A DNA stretch of 42,681 nt from Rhodoblastus sp964425315 (lineage in GTDB: Bacteria; Pseudomonadota; Alphaproteobacteria; Rhizobiales; Beijerinckiaceae), in contig CAYRNB010000022.1 of NCBI GenBank assembly GCA_964425315.1, positions 1 through 42,681 on the forward strand, written 5' to 3'. How positions within the stretch are numbered: position 1 is the stretch's first letter; every line of letters begins with the position of its first letter. A model generated the notes under the pieces. It saw only the letters and a program-made list of their open reading frames with translations, did no database searches and was not told the DNA's origin. Positions 31,684 through 40,647 of the stretch are shown here, piece by piece. The position numbers and the translations under genes were made by a program.

Positions 31684-33189
31684 ATGTCGCAAATAGTCAT
31701 TATCGACGACCGGGACACCAACCGGACCATTTATTCGAAACTGGCGCTCTCCATCGGCGAAGGCGTGAACGTCCAGGCTTTCGCCGATCCGGGCGAGGCG
31801 CTGCGCTGGCTGAAGCGCAACCGTCCCGACCTCATCGTCACCGATTACGACATGCCGAAGATCGACGGCGACGAATTCATCACTCGTTTCCGCGCGCTGC
31901 CGCATGCGTCAGGGGTGCCGATCATCATGATCACCGTCTGCGCCCAGCGTCAGTTGCGCCTGCGCGCGCTCGAAAGCGGCGCCACGGATTTTCTCAACCC
32001 GCCGATCGACCATGACGAATTTCTGATGCGGGCCCGAAACCTGCTCAGTCTGCGCCATTCGGCCGAAAGCCGGGAAGATGGCGAGACGCCGCGCGAATTG
32101 TCGCCCGAAGCGCGGCGGTTCCTCGCCCGTTGCGGCGAAGCCGGCGACTACGTCCTGCATGTCGTCGCCATGGAAAAGCGGGAGGGACGAAAATTCGATC
32201 CGTCGTCGCTCGCCGTGGCGCTGCGGCGGCGGCTGCGCGACGGCGACATTCTCGCTCGCATCGACCGGTTGCATTTCGCCATCGTGCAGAAAATCGTGGT
32301 CGATCCGGCCGACTCCGCCGCCTACGCCGACCGGCTCAAGGCTTTGCGCCGCCAGGATTTTGGCGTGCGAATCGCCGGCTTTGGCTCGGCGTCGCCGCGT
32401 TCCGGCATCGCGCCGGAGAGTCGCGCGGAGAATTGCCTGCGCGAGGCCATGGCGCTGGCGGCCCGCGGTGACGGGGGAGACTGGACCTTTTTGCCGCGCA
32501 TAGAACTCGGCTCGGGGGCGCTCGCGGGCGCGCAGCTTCTGCGCGACGGCGAGCCGGCGAAAGCGGACGATGCGGAAGCCTGGCGGGCGGCGCGCGCCTG
32601 CATCCAAACCTTAGGCCGCGGCCGCGCTCTGCCGCGCGTCGGTCTGCGCGTCGCGCCGGCGAAGGACGGCGCCGAGGCCTTGGCGGCGCGGTTGGCTTCG
32701 TTTATGAAGGCGCACGGGATTCCGCCGGCGTCGCTCGACCTGCAATTGCGCGCGCGGGATCTTCTCGCGGCGCCGGAACGCGCGCAGGACTGCGCAAGGG
32801 TGCTGAAATCGCTCGGAGCGGGGGTGACGCTTGATCTCGGGGCGCTGGCGCCGGCGAGTTCGCCGAGCGATGAATGGGTGGCGCTGACGGCCGTTCTCGG
32901 GAATTGGCGCGAAGCGATCAAATTCACCTGTCATAGGCGCTACGACGAGGCGCGCGTCGCCGCCGTGGCGCGGCTGGCCCAATCCGCATTCAGGAAAAGC
33001 GAAGGGCGGGCGCCCCTGCTGCTTGCTGACGGCGTCGCCTCGGTTTCCGTTTTGCCGCTCATGCGGCGGGCCGGCGTCAGCCAGGCGCAGGGCCCCTGTT
33101 TCGGCGCGGCATTCCGCCTCGCCGATTTCGACAATGCGGCCGCTGGGTCTTCCGCCCAAGCGGCGCGCGACGCGGCGGCCCAGGCGTGA
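31684..33189 (+). CDS. Response regulator with degenerate GGDEF/EAL-like domains
   Basis: A 501-residue protein. The receiver domain (1-121) has Asp8-Asp9, phospho-acceptor Asp54 (IVTDYDMPKIDG) and Thr84, but the conserved Lys before Pro107 is replaced by Pro106 (DFLNPPID). Residues about 150-270 match a GGDEF domain without its motif (RDGDILARIDRLHFAIVQ). Residues about 320-490 match an EAL domain without catalytic residues: LDLGA for DDFG, IKFT for IKID, LLADGVASVSVLPLM for AEGVE, GVSQAQGPCFGAAF for the QGYLFG end. It is therefore likely a c-di-GMP-fold signalling or binding protein rather than an enzyme. The stop overlaps the kinase start (GTGA), making the pair a two-component system. Confidence 0.8.
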   Translation: MSQIVIIDDRDTNRTIYSKLALSIGEGVNVQAFADPGEALRWLKRNRPDLIVTDYDMPKIDGDEFITRFRALPHASGVPIIMITVCAQRQLRLRALESGATDFLNPPIDHDEFLMRARNLLSLRHSAESREDGETPRELSPEARRFLARCGEAGDYVLHVVAMEKREGRKFDPSSLAVALRRRLRDGDILARIDRLHFAIVQKIVVDPADSAAYADRLKALRRQDFGVRIAGFGSASPRSGIAPESRAENCLREAMALAARGDGGDWTFLPRIELGSGALAGAQLLRDGEPAKADDAEAWRAARACIQTLGRGRALPRVGLRVAPAKDGAEALAARLASFMKAHGIPPASLDLQLRARDLLAAPERAQDCARVLKSLGAGVTLDLGALAPASSPSDEWVALTAVLGNWREAIKFTCHRRYDEARVAAVARLAQSAFRKSEGRAPLLLADGVASVSVLPLMRRAGVSQAQGPCFGAAFRLADFDNAAAGSSAQAARDAAAQA

Positions 33190-35690
33190 CGAGAGCCGGC
33201 ATGGGTCTTTTGGCCGCTCCCGCCATCCGCCGTCGCCTGTCGTCTTTCGGCGCCGCCGCATTGCGCTGGTTTGTCCATCCCGACGTGAGCGGCGAACAGG
33301 CGATCATGACCAACCGCTTGGTTCTGGCGACGATGGTTTACGCCGCCGCCGCCGCCGAGGCCCATTTCGGCGGGCGCCAGGCGCGGGATTTTTACGCGCT
33401 CGGCCTGCCGTGGCTGCAGGTCTATCTCGTCGCAGTCCTGTTCATGCAGGCGCATATTCTGCTGCGGCCGGAGCCTTGCTCGCTGCGGCGCGTCGCGGCC
33501 ATCTGGGCCGATTGCTCCATTATTTCCTTCGGCCTCGCCCATGGCGCAGCCGCCTATCTGTTTCCGCTTTATTTCTGGATGATCCTCGGCAATGGCGTGC
33601 GGCTCGGCGCGCGATTCATGAGCGTGGCGGTCGTAAGCTCGGCGGCGGGATTCGCGGCGGTGGTGTGGGTCTCGCCCTTCTGGCGCGCCCATGGCTCTCT
33701 TTCGGTCGGGCTCTTTTTATCGCTGATCATCATTCCGCTCTATGGCGCCTTGCTGCTGCGCCGTCTCGCCGAGGCGAGCGCCGAAGCCGAGCGGGCCATT
33801 CACGCCAAGACGCTGATGCTCGCCAGTGTCAGCCACGAATTGCGCACGCCGCTGACGGCGATCGTCGGCCTCGGCGAACTGCTGCGGAAGACTGACCTCG
33901 ACGACAAACAGCGCGAAATGACGCAGACGCTCTGCGACGCCAGCGACATTCTGCTGCGGCATATCGAGGCCCTGCTGATGGTGGCGCGCGACGAAATCGC
34001 GGAAGACCGCGCCGCGCCCGAACGGGTCGATCTCTTCGCCCTCCTGATCCGGCTGCGCGCCATGCTGGCGGTCGAGGCGGATCGGAAAGGCGTGCGGCTC
34101 GGACTCTGCGTGGAATCCGGCGTCCCGCGCTTCGTCGTCGCCGAGCCGCGCCTGCTGCTCGACATTTTGCAAAATCTCGGCGGAAACGCGGTCAAGTTCA
34201 CCCCGTCCGGCGCAGTCTCCCTTCACGTCGGCGTCGGGCGGCGCGACGGCGACAGGATCGCCTTGCGGGTCGAGGTCCGCGATAGCGGCATTGGCATAGA
34301 CAAGGCGGCGCAGGAGCGCATTTTCGACAGTTTCGTTCAGGCCGATCCCGCCATAGGGCGGCGCTTCGGCGGCAGCGGCCTCGGGCTCGCCATCGCGCGC
34401 CGCCGTCTCGAAGCGCGCGGCGGCCGGCTCGGAGTCGAAAGCGAGATCGGCAAAGGCGCGCTTTTCTGGTTCGAACTTTTCGTCGGCCTCGCCGTCGACG
34501 AAAGCCGCGACAATCGGGAAGCCGCCGGCGAGGCGCCGGCGCCCGTCACGGATGTTTCGGACGATGACGATGGGCCGCGGATCGGCGCGCCGGTTTGTGC
34601 AGTCGTCGCGGACAACGCCGATCTTCTCGCCTTGGCGCGCCGCTTCGCGCTCGTCGCTCTGGCGCGCGAGGGCGACTCGGAAAGTTTGGCCCAGGCGCAA
34701 GCCGTGGTCGCCGACTTGCGCGCCCTGACCGCGGCCGAAGAGGCGCCGGGGCGCGAAGAGACCGGCTCGCCCAAGTGGAAAATCCTGCTGGCCGAGGACA
34801 ATGGCGTCAACCGCATGGTGCTGGAGCGGATTCTGATCTCCGCCGGCCATGAGGCCATTGCGGTCGCAGATGGCGAATCGGCCCTGCAAGCCATGCTGGA
34901 CCAATCGTTCGACGTGATCCTCATGGATGTGAACATGCCGGGGCTGAACGGCGTCGAAGCGGCGCGGCTTTATCAGTTCGCGCAGCCGGGGGCGCGCCGC
35001 GCGCCGATGGTCGCCCTGACCGCCGACGCCAGTCCGCGATGCCGGGCGCAATGCGCCGAGGCTGGAATGATCGGCTGGCTCACCAAGCCGGTCGCCCCCG
35101 AGAACCTGCTCGCCGCCGTCGCCGCCGCCGCGCGCGGGACGGAGAGCGAGCCGCCGCAGGACGACGGCGCCGAGGCGAAGGCAAGGCCGGAACTTGAGGC
35201 GCCGGCCGCGAGGAGTCTTGAGCGGCGCGGGAAAAAGGGGGATCCGGGGTCCCTCAAGAAGCGCTGCGATTTCGCCGAATCGGCGCCGATTGTGGACCCG
35301 CACGCCTTGGACGCTCTGACCAAGCTCGGCGGCGATGATTTTCTGCGCAGCGTGATTTTGCGCTTTGTCGAAGAGGCGGGACAAAGCGTCGAACGCTTGG
35401 CGAGGGCGGTCGAGCTTTTCGACTGCGCCGCCTTCAGCCGCGAAGCGCACGCTCTCGCCAGCGCCGCCGGCAATGTCGGCGCAGAACGCCTGGCGCGTCT
35501 CTGCCGCGGCTGGCGCGCCGTCGGACCGGAGCGCCTGGCCTTGCGCGGCGACGACGATCTCGAAGCCTTGCGCAGCGAATGGTCGCTCGCCGCTCTGGCG
35601 CTTGGCGAGGTTTTGGCGGAATGCGTCGCTCGCGTTCGCGCGAAGAATCGCCGTCGCAAGGGCGGCCGCCGCGGTGACGCGGCGGCGTGA
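33186..35690 (+). CDS. RpfC-like hybrid sensor histidine kinase with HPt domain
   Basis: An 834-residue inner-membrane kinase. The N-terminal sensor has about five to six membrane helices (about 43-192) after FVHPDVSGEQAIMTNRLV, resembling RpfC, the DSF fatty-acid sensor of Xanthomonas. Then a dimerisation domain with phospho-His217 (SVSHELRTPL), a HATPase domain (about 315-440, DSGIGIDKAAQERIF, GGSGLGLAI), a receiver (about 531-645, acceptor Asp near 580 in ILMDVNMPG) and an HPt domain (about 705-790) whose His near 754 sits in EAHALASAAG, lacking the usual Lys-Gly of HxLKGS. No rpfF is near. GTG start, coupled to the regulator upstream. Confidence 0.88.
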   Translation: MTRAGMGLLAAPAIRRRLSSFGAAALRWFVHPDVSGEQAIMTNRLVLATMVYAAAAAEAHFGGRQARDFYALGLPWLQVYLVAVLFMQAHILLRPEPCSLRRVAAIWADCSIISFGLAHGAAAYLFPLYFWMILGNGVRLGARFMSVAVVSSAAGFAAVVWVSPFWRAHGSLSVGLFLSLIIIPLYGALLLRRLAEASAEAERAIHAKTLMLASVSHELRTPLTAIVGLGELLRKTDLDDKQREMTQTLCDASDILLRHIEALLMVARDEIAEDRAAPERVDLFALLIRLRAMLAVEADRKGVRLGLCVESGVPRFVVAEPRLLLDILQNLGGNAVKFTPSGAVSLHVGVGRRDGDRIALRVEVRDSGIGIDKAAQERIFDSFVQADPAIGRRFGGSGLGLAIARRRLEARGGRLGVESEIGKGALFWFELFVGLAVDESRDNREAAGEAPAPVTDVSDDDDGPRIGAPVCAVVADNADLLALARRFALVALAREGDSESLAQAQAVVADLRALTAAEEAPGREETGSPKWKILLAEDNGVNRMVLERILISAGHEAIAVADGESALQAMLDQSFDVILMDVNMPGLNGVEAARLYQFAQPGARRAPMVALTADASPRCRAQCAEAGMIGWLTKPVAPENLLAAVAAAARGTESEPPQDDGAEAKARPELEAPAARSLERRGKKGDPGSLKKRCDFAESAPIVDPHALDALTKLGGDDFLRSVILRFVEEAGQSVERLARAVELFDCAAFSREAHALASAAGNVGAERLARLCRGWRAVGPERLALRGDDDLEALRSEWSLAALALGEVLAECVARVRAKNRRRKGGRRGDAAA

Positions 35691-35701
35691 CGCCGGCGTC
35701 A
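35688..35701. repeat. Palindrome joining two convergent stop codons
   Basis: TGACGCCGGCGTCA is a perfect 14-base palindrome. Its left TGA is the hybrid kinase stop; its right TCA is the pirin stop read on the other strand. No T-run; it may act as a minimal transcription boundary. Confidence 0.6.
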
Positions 35702-36559
35702 GAATCGTCCGAGACGATAGTCCTCGTAGGCCTGCATCACTTCCTCGCGCGTGTTCATCACGAAAGGACCGCTCCAGGCGATCGGTTCGCGCAGGGGCCG
35801 CGCCGCCAGAAACAGGGCCTTCGCGCCGCGAGCGCCGCCGGTGAGTTCGGCGTGCTGTCCGGGCCCGAGCCGCGCCAGGCTGAGGGCGCCAAGCTTTCTT
35901 TCGCCCGTCTCGCCCGGCGCCGTCGCCTCGCCTTCATAGACGACAAAAAAGGCGGCGTGGTCTTCCGGCCGGGGCTCGACGAAACGCCCGCCCGGCGCCA
36001 GTTCGAGGTCGAAATAAAGCGCATCGACATGGGGCGCCGTCACCGGGCCGCGAAGGCCGGAAGCGCTGGCGCCGGCGATGATTTTCACCCGGACGCCGTC
36101 GCGCTCTTCCACCGGAATCTCCGCGGCCGGGAATTCCTGATAGGCGGGGGCCGTCATTTTTTCCGACGCTGGCAGATTGATCCAGAGCTGAAAGCCGCGC
36201 AAAAGCCCGTGGTCCTGCTCCGGCGTCTCCGAATGGATCAGGCCGCGTCCCGCCTTCATCCATTGCACGCCGCCGGGTTCGATCACGCCGGAATGGCCGT
36301 GATTGTCGGCATGGCGCATCCGTCCCGCCAGCATATAGGTGACGGTCTCGAAGCCGCGATGTGGATGGTCGGGAAAGCCGCCGATATAATCGTCCGGCCG
36401 GTCCGAGCCGAAACAATCCAGCATGAGAAAAGGGTCGAGCGGCCGCTGGGCGCGCGAGCCGATCAGCCGGGTCAAGCGCACGCCGGCGCCGTCGGCGGTC
36501 GCCTCGCCGCGCGTGACTGCGACGATCGGCCGCGGCCTTGTCCTGGTTTCAATGGTCAT
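35699..36559 (-). CDS. Pirin-family bicupin protein
   Basis: A 286-residue cupin-fold protein. The N-terminal metal site is clear: PDHPHRGFETVTYML with its paired His, and GLIHSETPE with the third His and Glu. Bacterial pirins such as YhhW oxidise quercetin-like compounds or act as redox-sensitive regulators; this one's role is unknown. ATG 36559 has AAGGAG nine to ten bases upstream, one of the best ribosome-binding sites in the window, excluding the extension to 36616. It follows the ArsR-type gene on the same strand by 91 bases, so it may belong to that redox-responsive unit. Confidence 0.9.
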   Translation of the reverse strand: MTIETRTRPRPIVAVTRGEATADGAGVRLTRLIGSRAQRPLDPFLMLDCFGSDRPDDYIGGFPDHPHRGFETVTYMLAGRMRHADNHGHSGVIEPGGVQWMKAGRGLIHSETPEQDHGLLRGFQLWINLPASEKMTAPAYQEFPAAEIPVEERDGVRVKIIAGASASGLRGPVTAPHVDALYFDLELAPGGRFVEPRPEDHAAFFVVYEGEATAPGETGERKLGALSLARLGPGQHAELTGGARGAKALFLAARPLREPIAWSGPFVMNTREEVMQAYEDYRLGRF

Positions 36560-36650
36560 GAGCCCGGTCTCCTTTATTCGGGAGATCGGCCTTTTTTGCA
36601 GCGAGCGCAAGCTCAAGCTACATCATATTGCAAAATCGCAAGGGTTCCGA

Positions 36651-37001
36651 TCAACCCTTGGCGGGGCAAAAGGACTCGTAAAGCACGCCGATCAGCCTTT
36701 CGGCTTTCTCGTCGGCGAGCGCATAGATGATGGTCTGGCCGTCGCGGCGCGGGCGCACCAGCCCGTCCTTGCGCAGCAGCGCGAGGTGCTGGGAAATCAG
36801 GCTTTGGCGCGCCGCCAGCCGTTCCGCGATGTCGCCGACAGGCGCCTCGCCCTGGGCCAGCAAGCAGAGGATGCGGAGACGCACTGGATTGGCGAGCGAT
36901 TTGAGAAATTCGCTCGCCTGTTCGGCGGCGTCCGCCAGAGCGGCGGGATCGGCCGAGGGCGTCTGTTTAACGGGCATGGGGATTGGCGTGGTCGTATGCA
37001 T
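36651..37001 (-). CDS. ArsR-family repressor of the BigR/SqrR persulfide-sensor type
   Basis: A 116-residue winged-helix regulator (LANPVRLRILCLLAQGE, DIAERLAARQSLISQHLALL, RRDGQTIIYAL). It lacks the usual arsenic or zinc ligands of ArsR/SmtB but has Cys46 in RILCLL and Cys112 in ESFCP. That 66-residue spacing equals the redox Cys pair of BigR and SqrR, which sense sulfide and persulfide by an intramolecular bond. A dyad operator lies 40 bases upstream. ATG 37001 was used; Met9 (36977) is an alternative. Autoregulation and control of the downstream pirin gene are inferred; no sulfide-oxidation gene is adjacent. Confidence 0.85.
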   Translation of the reverse strand: MHTTTPIPMPVKQTPSADPAALADAAEQASEFLKSLANPVRLRILCLLAQGEAPVGDIAERLAARQSLISQHLALLRKDGLVRPRRDGQTIIYALADEKAERLIGVLYESFCPAKG

Positions 37002-37009
37002 GGCGGCTC

Positions 37010-37038
37010 ATCGTTCCAGTCCAGCGACTTTCTGTCAA
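37010..37038 (-). promoter_or_regulatory. Possible promoter of the ArsR-type gene
   Basis: On the minus strand: a perfect -35 TTGACA, 17-base spacer, weak -10 AACGAT (three of six). The start of transcription would lie very close to the ATG at 37001. Confidence 0.35.
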
Positions 37039-37040
37039 TT

Positions 37041-37058
37041 CGAATAATCCAATATTCG
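37041..37058. promoter_or_regulatory. Dyad operator candidate for the ArsR-type regulator
   Basis: CGAATA-ATCCAA-TATTCG, an inverted repeat with six-base arms that contains GAAT-N8-ATTC. It abuts the -35 box at 37033-37038. SqrR/BigR operators are AT-rich ATTC/GAAT dyads with a similar 8-base spacing as I recall, though half-site orientation here is reversed. Confidence 0.5.
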
Positions 37059-37197
37059 CGGTTGCGCCAAGAAAAAACGCTTATTTTCCACTTTTGACGC
37101 TTTTTCTTCCCGAGGGTAAAAGCGCGCCCCGCCTCAAATCATCCTGCGAAACGGGACAGATTCGCGGCAAAACCGCAAAAAAATCTTGGAGTCGCGC

Positions 37198-39519
37198 ATG
37201 AATTCGATCCAGCGCCGAATCGCCGAGGAGCTGAAAGTCGGCGAGCGTCAGGTCGCCGCCGCCGTGGAACTTCTGGATTCCGGCGCGACCGTGCCTTTCA
37301 TCGCCCGCTATCGCAAGGAGGCGACCGGCGCACTGGACGATTCGCAATTGCGCGCGCTCGAAGAGCGCCTCGGCTATTTGCGCGATCTCGAGGAACGGCG
37401 CAAATCCGTGCTCGATTCGATTCGCGGCCAGGAAAAGCTGACGCCGGAACTGGAAGCGGCGATCATCGGCGCGGAAACCAAGGCCCGGCTCGAAGACCTC
37501 TATCTGCCCTATCGGCCCAAGCGCCGCAGCAAGGCGACCATCGCCCGCGAGGCGGGTCTCGCGCCGCTCGCGGAAAGCCTCATGGCCGATCCGACCCAGG
37601 CGCCGAGCGAAAAGGCGGCGCAATTCGTGGATGCCGCCAAGGGGGTCAACACGCCGGAAGAGGCGCTGCAGGGCGCGCGCGCCATTCTGGTCGAGCATTT
37701 TTGCGAAAAGGCTGAACTCGTCGGGGCCTTGCGCGAGGATTTCTGGCGGCGCGGCCGGCTCGTGGCGAAATTGCGCGAGGGAAAGGCTCGGGACGGCGCG
37801 AAATTCGCCGATTATTTCGATTTTGCCGAAAGCCTGGCGAAAATGCCGTCTCACCGCATTCTCGCGCTGTTTCGCGGCGAGAAGGAGGAAATTCTCGATC
37901 TCTCCCTGGAGCCGGAAAGCGCCGCGGCCATGGAGACGGAGGGCGAGGTAGCTTACGAGCGCGCCGTCGCCGCCAGTTTCGGCCTGGCCGATCGCGGGCG
38001 TCCGGCGGATAAATGGCTGCTCGATTGCGCCCGCTGGGCCTGGCGCACGCGGATGAAAATCTCGCTCAGCGTCGATCTGCGCGGCCGGCTCTGGCAGAAG
38101 GCCGAGGAAGACGCGGTGAAAATCTTCGCCGGAAACCTGCGCGATCTGCTGCTCGCGGCGCCGGCCGGCCCGCGCGCGACCATGGGATTGGATCCCGGCT
38201 ATCGCACGGGCGTAAAGGTCGCAGTGGTGGATGCGACCGGCAAGGTTGTCGACACGGCGACGATCTACCCGCACGAGCCGCATCGGCGCTGGGACGAGGC
38301 GCTTTCCGCGCTCGCGCGCCTGTGCCTCAAACACAGGGTCGAACTGATCGCGGTGGGCAATGGAACCGCCTCGCGCGAAACCGACCGGCTCGCCGGCGAT
38401 CTGGCGAAAAAGCTCCCCGAACTCAAACTGACCAAGATCGTGGTCTCCGAAGCCGGCGCCTCGGTCTATTCGGCTTCCGCTTACGCGGCGGGCGAATTGC
38501 CCGATCTTGACGTGACCCTGCGCGGCGCCGTCTCGATCGCGCGCCGCCTGCAGGACCCTTTGGCGGAACTGGTGAAGATCGAGCCGAAATCGATTGGCGT
38601 CGGCCAGTACCAGCACGATCTCGCCGAGGTGAAATTGTCGCGCTCGCTCGACGCCGTGGTCGAGGATTGCGTCAACGCCGTCGGCGTCGATCTCAACACG
38701 GCTTCGGCGCCGCTGCTTGCCCGCGTTTCCGGCCTGAACGCCGGACTTGCCGCTGGCATTGTCGCCCATCGCGACGCTCATGGCGCCTTCCGGGCGCGAG
38801 GCGAATTGAAAAAAGTCGCGCGCCTCGGCGACAAGACCTTCGAGCAATGCGCCGGCTTCCTGCGCATCAGCGACGGCGAAGACCCGCTCGACGCGTCCGG
38901 CGTCCATCCGGAAGCCTATCCGGTGGTGCGCAAAATCCTGGCGGCGACCAAATCCGACATTCGCGCGCTGATCGGCGATTCCAAGACCTTGCGCGCGCTC
39001 GCGCCGCAGAAATTCGTCGACGAGAAATTCGGCGCGCCGACCGTGACCGACATTCTGCGCGAATTGGAAAAGCCCGGCCGCGACCCGCGTCCCGAATTCA
39101 AGACCGCGGCTTTCATGGAAGGGGTCGAAACCCTCGCCGATCTGAAGCCCGGCATGGTTCTGGAGGGCGTGGTCACCAATGTCGCGGCCTTCGGCGCCTT
39201 CGTCGACATCGGCGTGCATCAGGACGGCCTCGTCCACATATCGGCTCTGTCGAAGAATTTCGTTCGCGATCCGCGCGAGGTGGTCAAGCCCGGCGATCTG
39301 GTCAAGGTCAAGGTTTTGGACGTGGATGCGGCGCGCAAGCGCATCGCCCTGACCATGCGGCTCGACGACGCCGCCGATTCGCGGGCGCCGCGTTCGAGCG
39401 CGTCGCCGCGGCCGGAATTGCGAAAGGCGCCTGACAAGGCGCCGGCGGCGACTTCGGGCAACGCCTTCGCCGAAGCCTTCGCGCGGGCGCAAACGGCAGA
39501 GAAATCGCGGCGAAAATGA
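37198..39519 (+). CDS. tex: Tex family RNA-binding transcription accessory protein
   Basis: A 773-residue cytoplasmic protein with the full Tex architecture: N-terminal helical Tex region (1-190, GATVPFIARYRKEATG), YqgF-like domain (about 325-445, GLDPGYRTGVKVAVVD), helix-hairpin-helix region (about 490-560, SIGVGQYQHDL then AVVEDCVNAVGVDLNTAS), and an S1 RNA-binding domain (about 650-718, GMVLEGVVTNVAAFGAFVDI, QDGLVHIS). A disordered Ala/Pro/Ser-rich tail closes it. Tex affects transcription and stress responses in several bacteria. ATG 37198 follows GGAG by eight bases; the upstream in-frame TTG overlaps that site. Confidence 0.95.
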   Translation: MNSIQRRIAEELKVGERQVAAAVELLDSGATVPFIARYRKEATGALDDSQLRALEERLGYLRDLEERRKSVLDSIRGQEKLTPELEAAIIGAETKARLEDLYLPYRPKRRSKATIAREAGLAPLAESLMADPTQAPSEKAAQFVDAAKGVNTPEEALQGARAILVEHFCEKAELVGALREDFWRRGRLVAKLREGKARDGAKFADYFDFAESLAKMPSHRILALFRGEKEEILDLSLEPESAAAMETEGEVAYERAVAASFGLADRGRPADKWLLDCARWAWRTRMKISLSVDLRGRLWQKAEEDAVKIFAGNLRDLLLAAPAGPRATMGLDPGYRTGVKVAVVDATGKVVDTATIYPHEPHRRWDEALSALARLCLKHRVELIAVGNGTASRETDRLAGDLAKKLPELKLTKIVVSEAGASVYSASAYAAGELPDLDVTLRGAVSIARRLQDPLAELVKIEPKSIGVGQYQHDLAEVKLSRSLDAVVEDCVNAVGVDLNTASAPLLARVSGLNAGLAAGIVAHRDAHGAFRARGELKKVARLGDKTFEQCAGFLRISDGEDPLDASGVHPEAYPVVRKILAATKSDIRALIGDSKTLRALAPQKFVDEKFGAPTVTDILRELEKPGRDPRPEFKTAAFMEGVETLADLKPGMVLEGVVTNVAAFGAFVDIGVHQDGLVHISALSKNFVRDPREVVKPGDLVKVKVLDVDAARKRIALTMRLDDAADSRAPRSSASPRPELRKAPDKAPAATSGNAFAEAFARAQTAEKSRRK

Positions 39520-39639
39520 GAAAAACCGATGGCGAATCGCCACAATGCGTACCCTTGGGGCCACACTTCAAGCTTTTTGCGCCTCGATGCGCCAGCCCCG
39601 GCTGACACGTCAGTAAAATAAAGCTAAGTGCATGATCCC

Positions 39640-40647
39640 ATGAAAGCCGCCGCTGCGATCGCCCTGGCTCTCGGCCTGGGGCTTTTCGCCTGCCTGACCC
39701 TTTACGAAGGGGCGGGCCAGGTGGCGCACGCTTTCGCCTCGGTCGGCTTCGGCGCGCTGTGGCTTGTGGTGATCCGATTCGTTCAGACATTCGGCGCCGG
39801 CTTCGCGTGGCGCACGCTGATCGCGCGGCCGCGCCCAAAGCCTTGGATTTTCTGCAAACTGCGCTGGGTGCGGGAATCGATCAATTCCCTTCTGCCGGTC
39901 GCCGCGGTCGGCGGCGACCTGATGGGCGCGCGCTTGCTGCGCAACAATGGGGTGAGGGGCGGGACCGCCGCCGCCAGCGTCATCGTCGATCTGCTGGCGC
40001 AGACCGCCACCCAGGTGGTTTTCACCTTTATCGGCGTCGTTCTCCTTTTTCATATCGGCGTCGGCGGCGGGCTTTCGCTCGTTATCGGCCTGGGCCTGGT
40101 GATCATGACGCCCGCTCTCGCCGGCTTCTGGCTGGCGCCGCGCCTGCTCGCCATGGGTTGGCTCGATCGTCTGGCGGAAAACGTGGAGAAGCGCACCGGC
40201 TGGGCTTCGCTCGGCGGCCTGCCGTCTTTGCGCGCCGGGCTGGATTGCGTTTTGGAACGCCGCTCCGGCCTCGCCGCGGCGCTCGCCATCCATATGACGG
40301 CCTGGATCGTCGGCGTGCTGGAAACCTGGATTGCGCTGAAACTGCTCGGCGACTCGCGCAGCTTCGCCGCCGCATTGGCCATTGAAAGCCTTGGGCACGC
40401 GGTCAGGGCGGCGGGCTTTCTCATTCCCGGCGCCTGGGGCGTGCAGGAGGGCGGCTACATCGCGCTTTGCGCCGCTTTCGGCATCAGCTCGCCCACCGCC
40501 ATCGCTCTGTCGCTGATCAAACGCATTCCGGATTTCGTCTGCGGCGGGCCCGGCCTGTGGGTCTGGCGGCGGATGGAAGGTTCGAATCTGCGCTCGTTCT
40601 TTCTGGGGCAGAAACTCGTGTCCGGGGAGGAGCCGAATGGCCTTTGA
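39640..40647 (+). CDS. hpnL: Hopanoid-associated membrane protein HpnL
   Basis: A 335-residue inner-membrane protein of the lysylphosphatidylglycerol synthase transmembrane superfamily with about eight helices. Landmarks are RWVRESINSLLPVAAVGGDL (cytoplasmic loop), the GGTAAASVIVDLLAQTATQV helix, and FLIPGAWGVQEGGYIALCAAFG near the C-terminus. Assignment to HpnL rests on this pattern together with the hpnM and hpnI genes directly behind it. HpnL-type proteins occur in hopanoid clusters and are thought to help move or place hopanoids in the envelope. ATG 39640 was chosen; GTG 39628 is possible, and neither has a strong ribosome-binding site. It overlaps hpnM by 11 bases. Confidence 0.85.
   Translation: MKAAAAIALALGLGLFACLTLYEGAGQVAHAFASVGFGALWLVVIRFVQTFGAGFAWRTLIARPRPKPWIFCKLRWVRESINSLLPVAAVGGDLMGARLLRNNGVRGGTAAASVIVDLLAQTATQVVFTFIGVVLLFHIGVGGGLSLVIGLGLVIMTPALAGFWLAPRLLAMGWLDRLAENVEKRTGWASLGGLPSLRAGLDCVLERRSGLAAALAIHMTAWIVGVLETWIALKLLGDSRSFAAALAIESLGHAVRAAGFLIPGAWGVQEGGYIALCAAFGISSPTAIALSLIKRIPDFVCGGPGLWVWRRMEGSNLRSFFLGQKLVSGEEPNGL

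Noticed and set aside
37081..39564. An 827-codon open frame antisense to tex
   Set aside because: It lies exactly over tex in the complementary phase; its translation is Arg/Gly/His-rich low complexity with no domain. Such antisense frames arise from strong GC bias at third positions.
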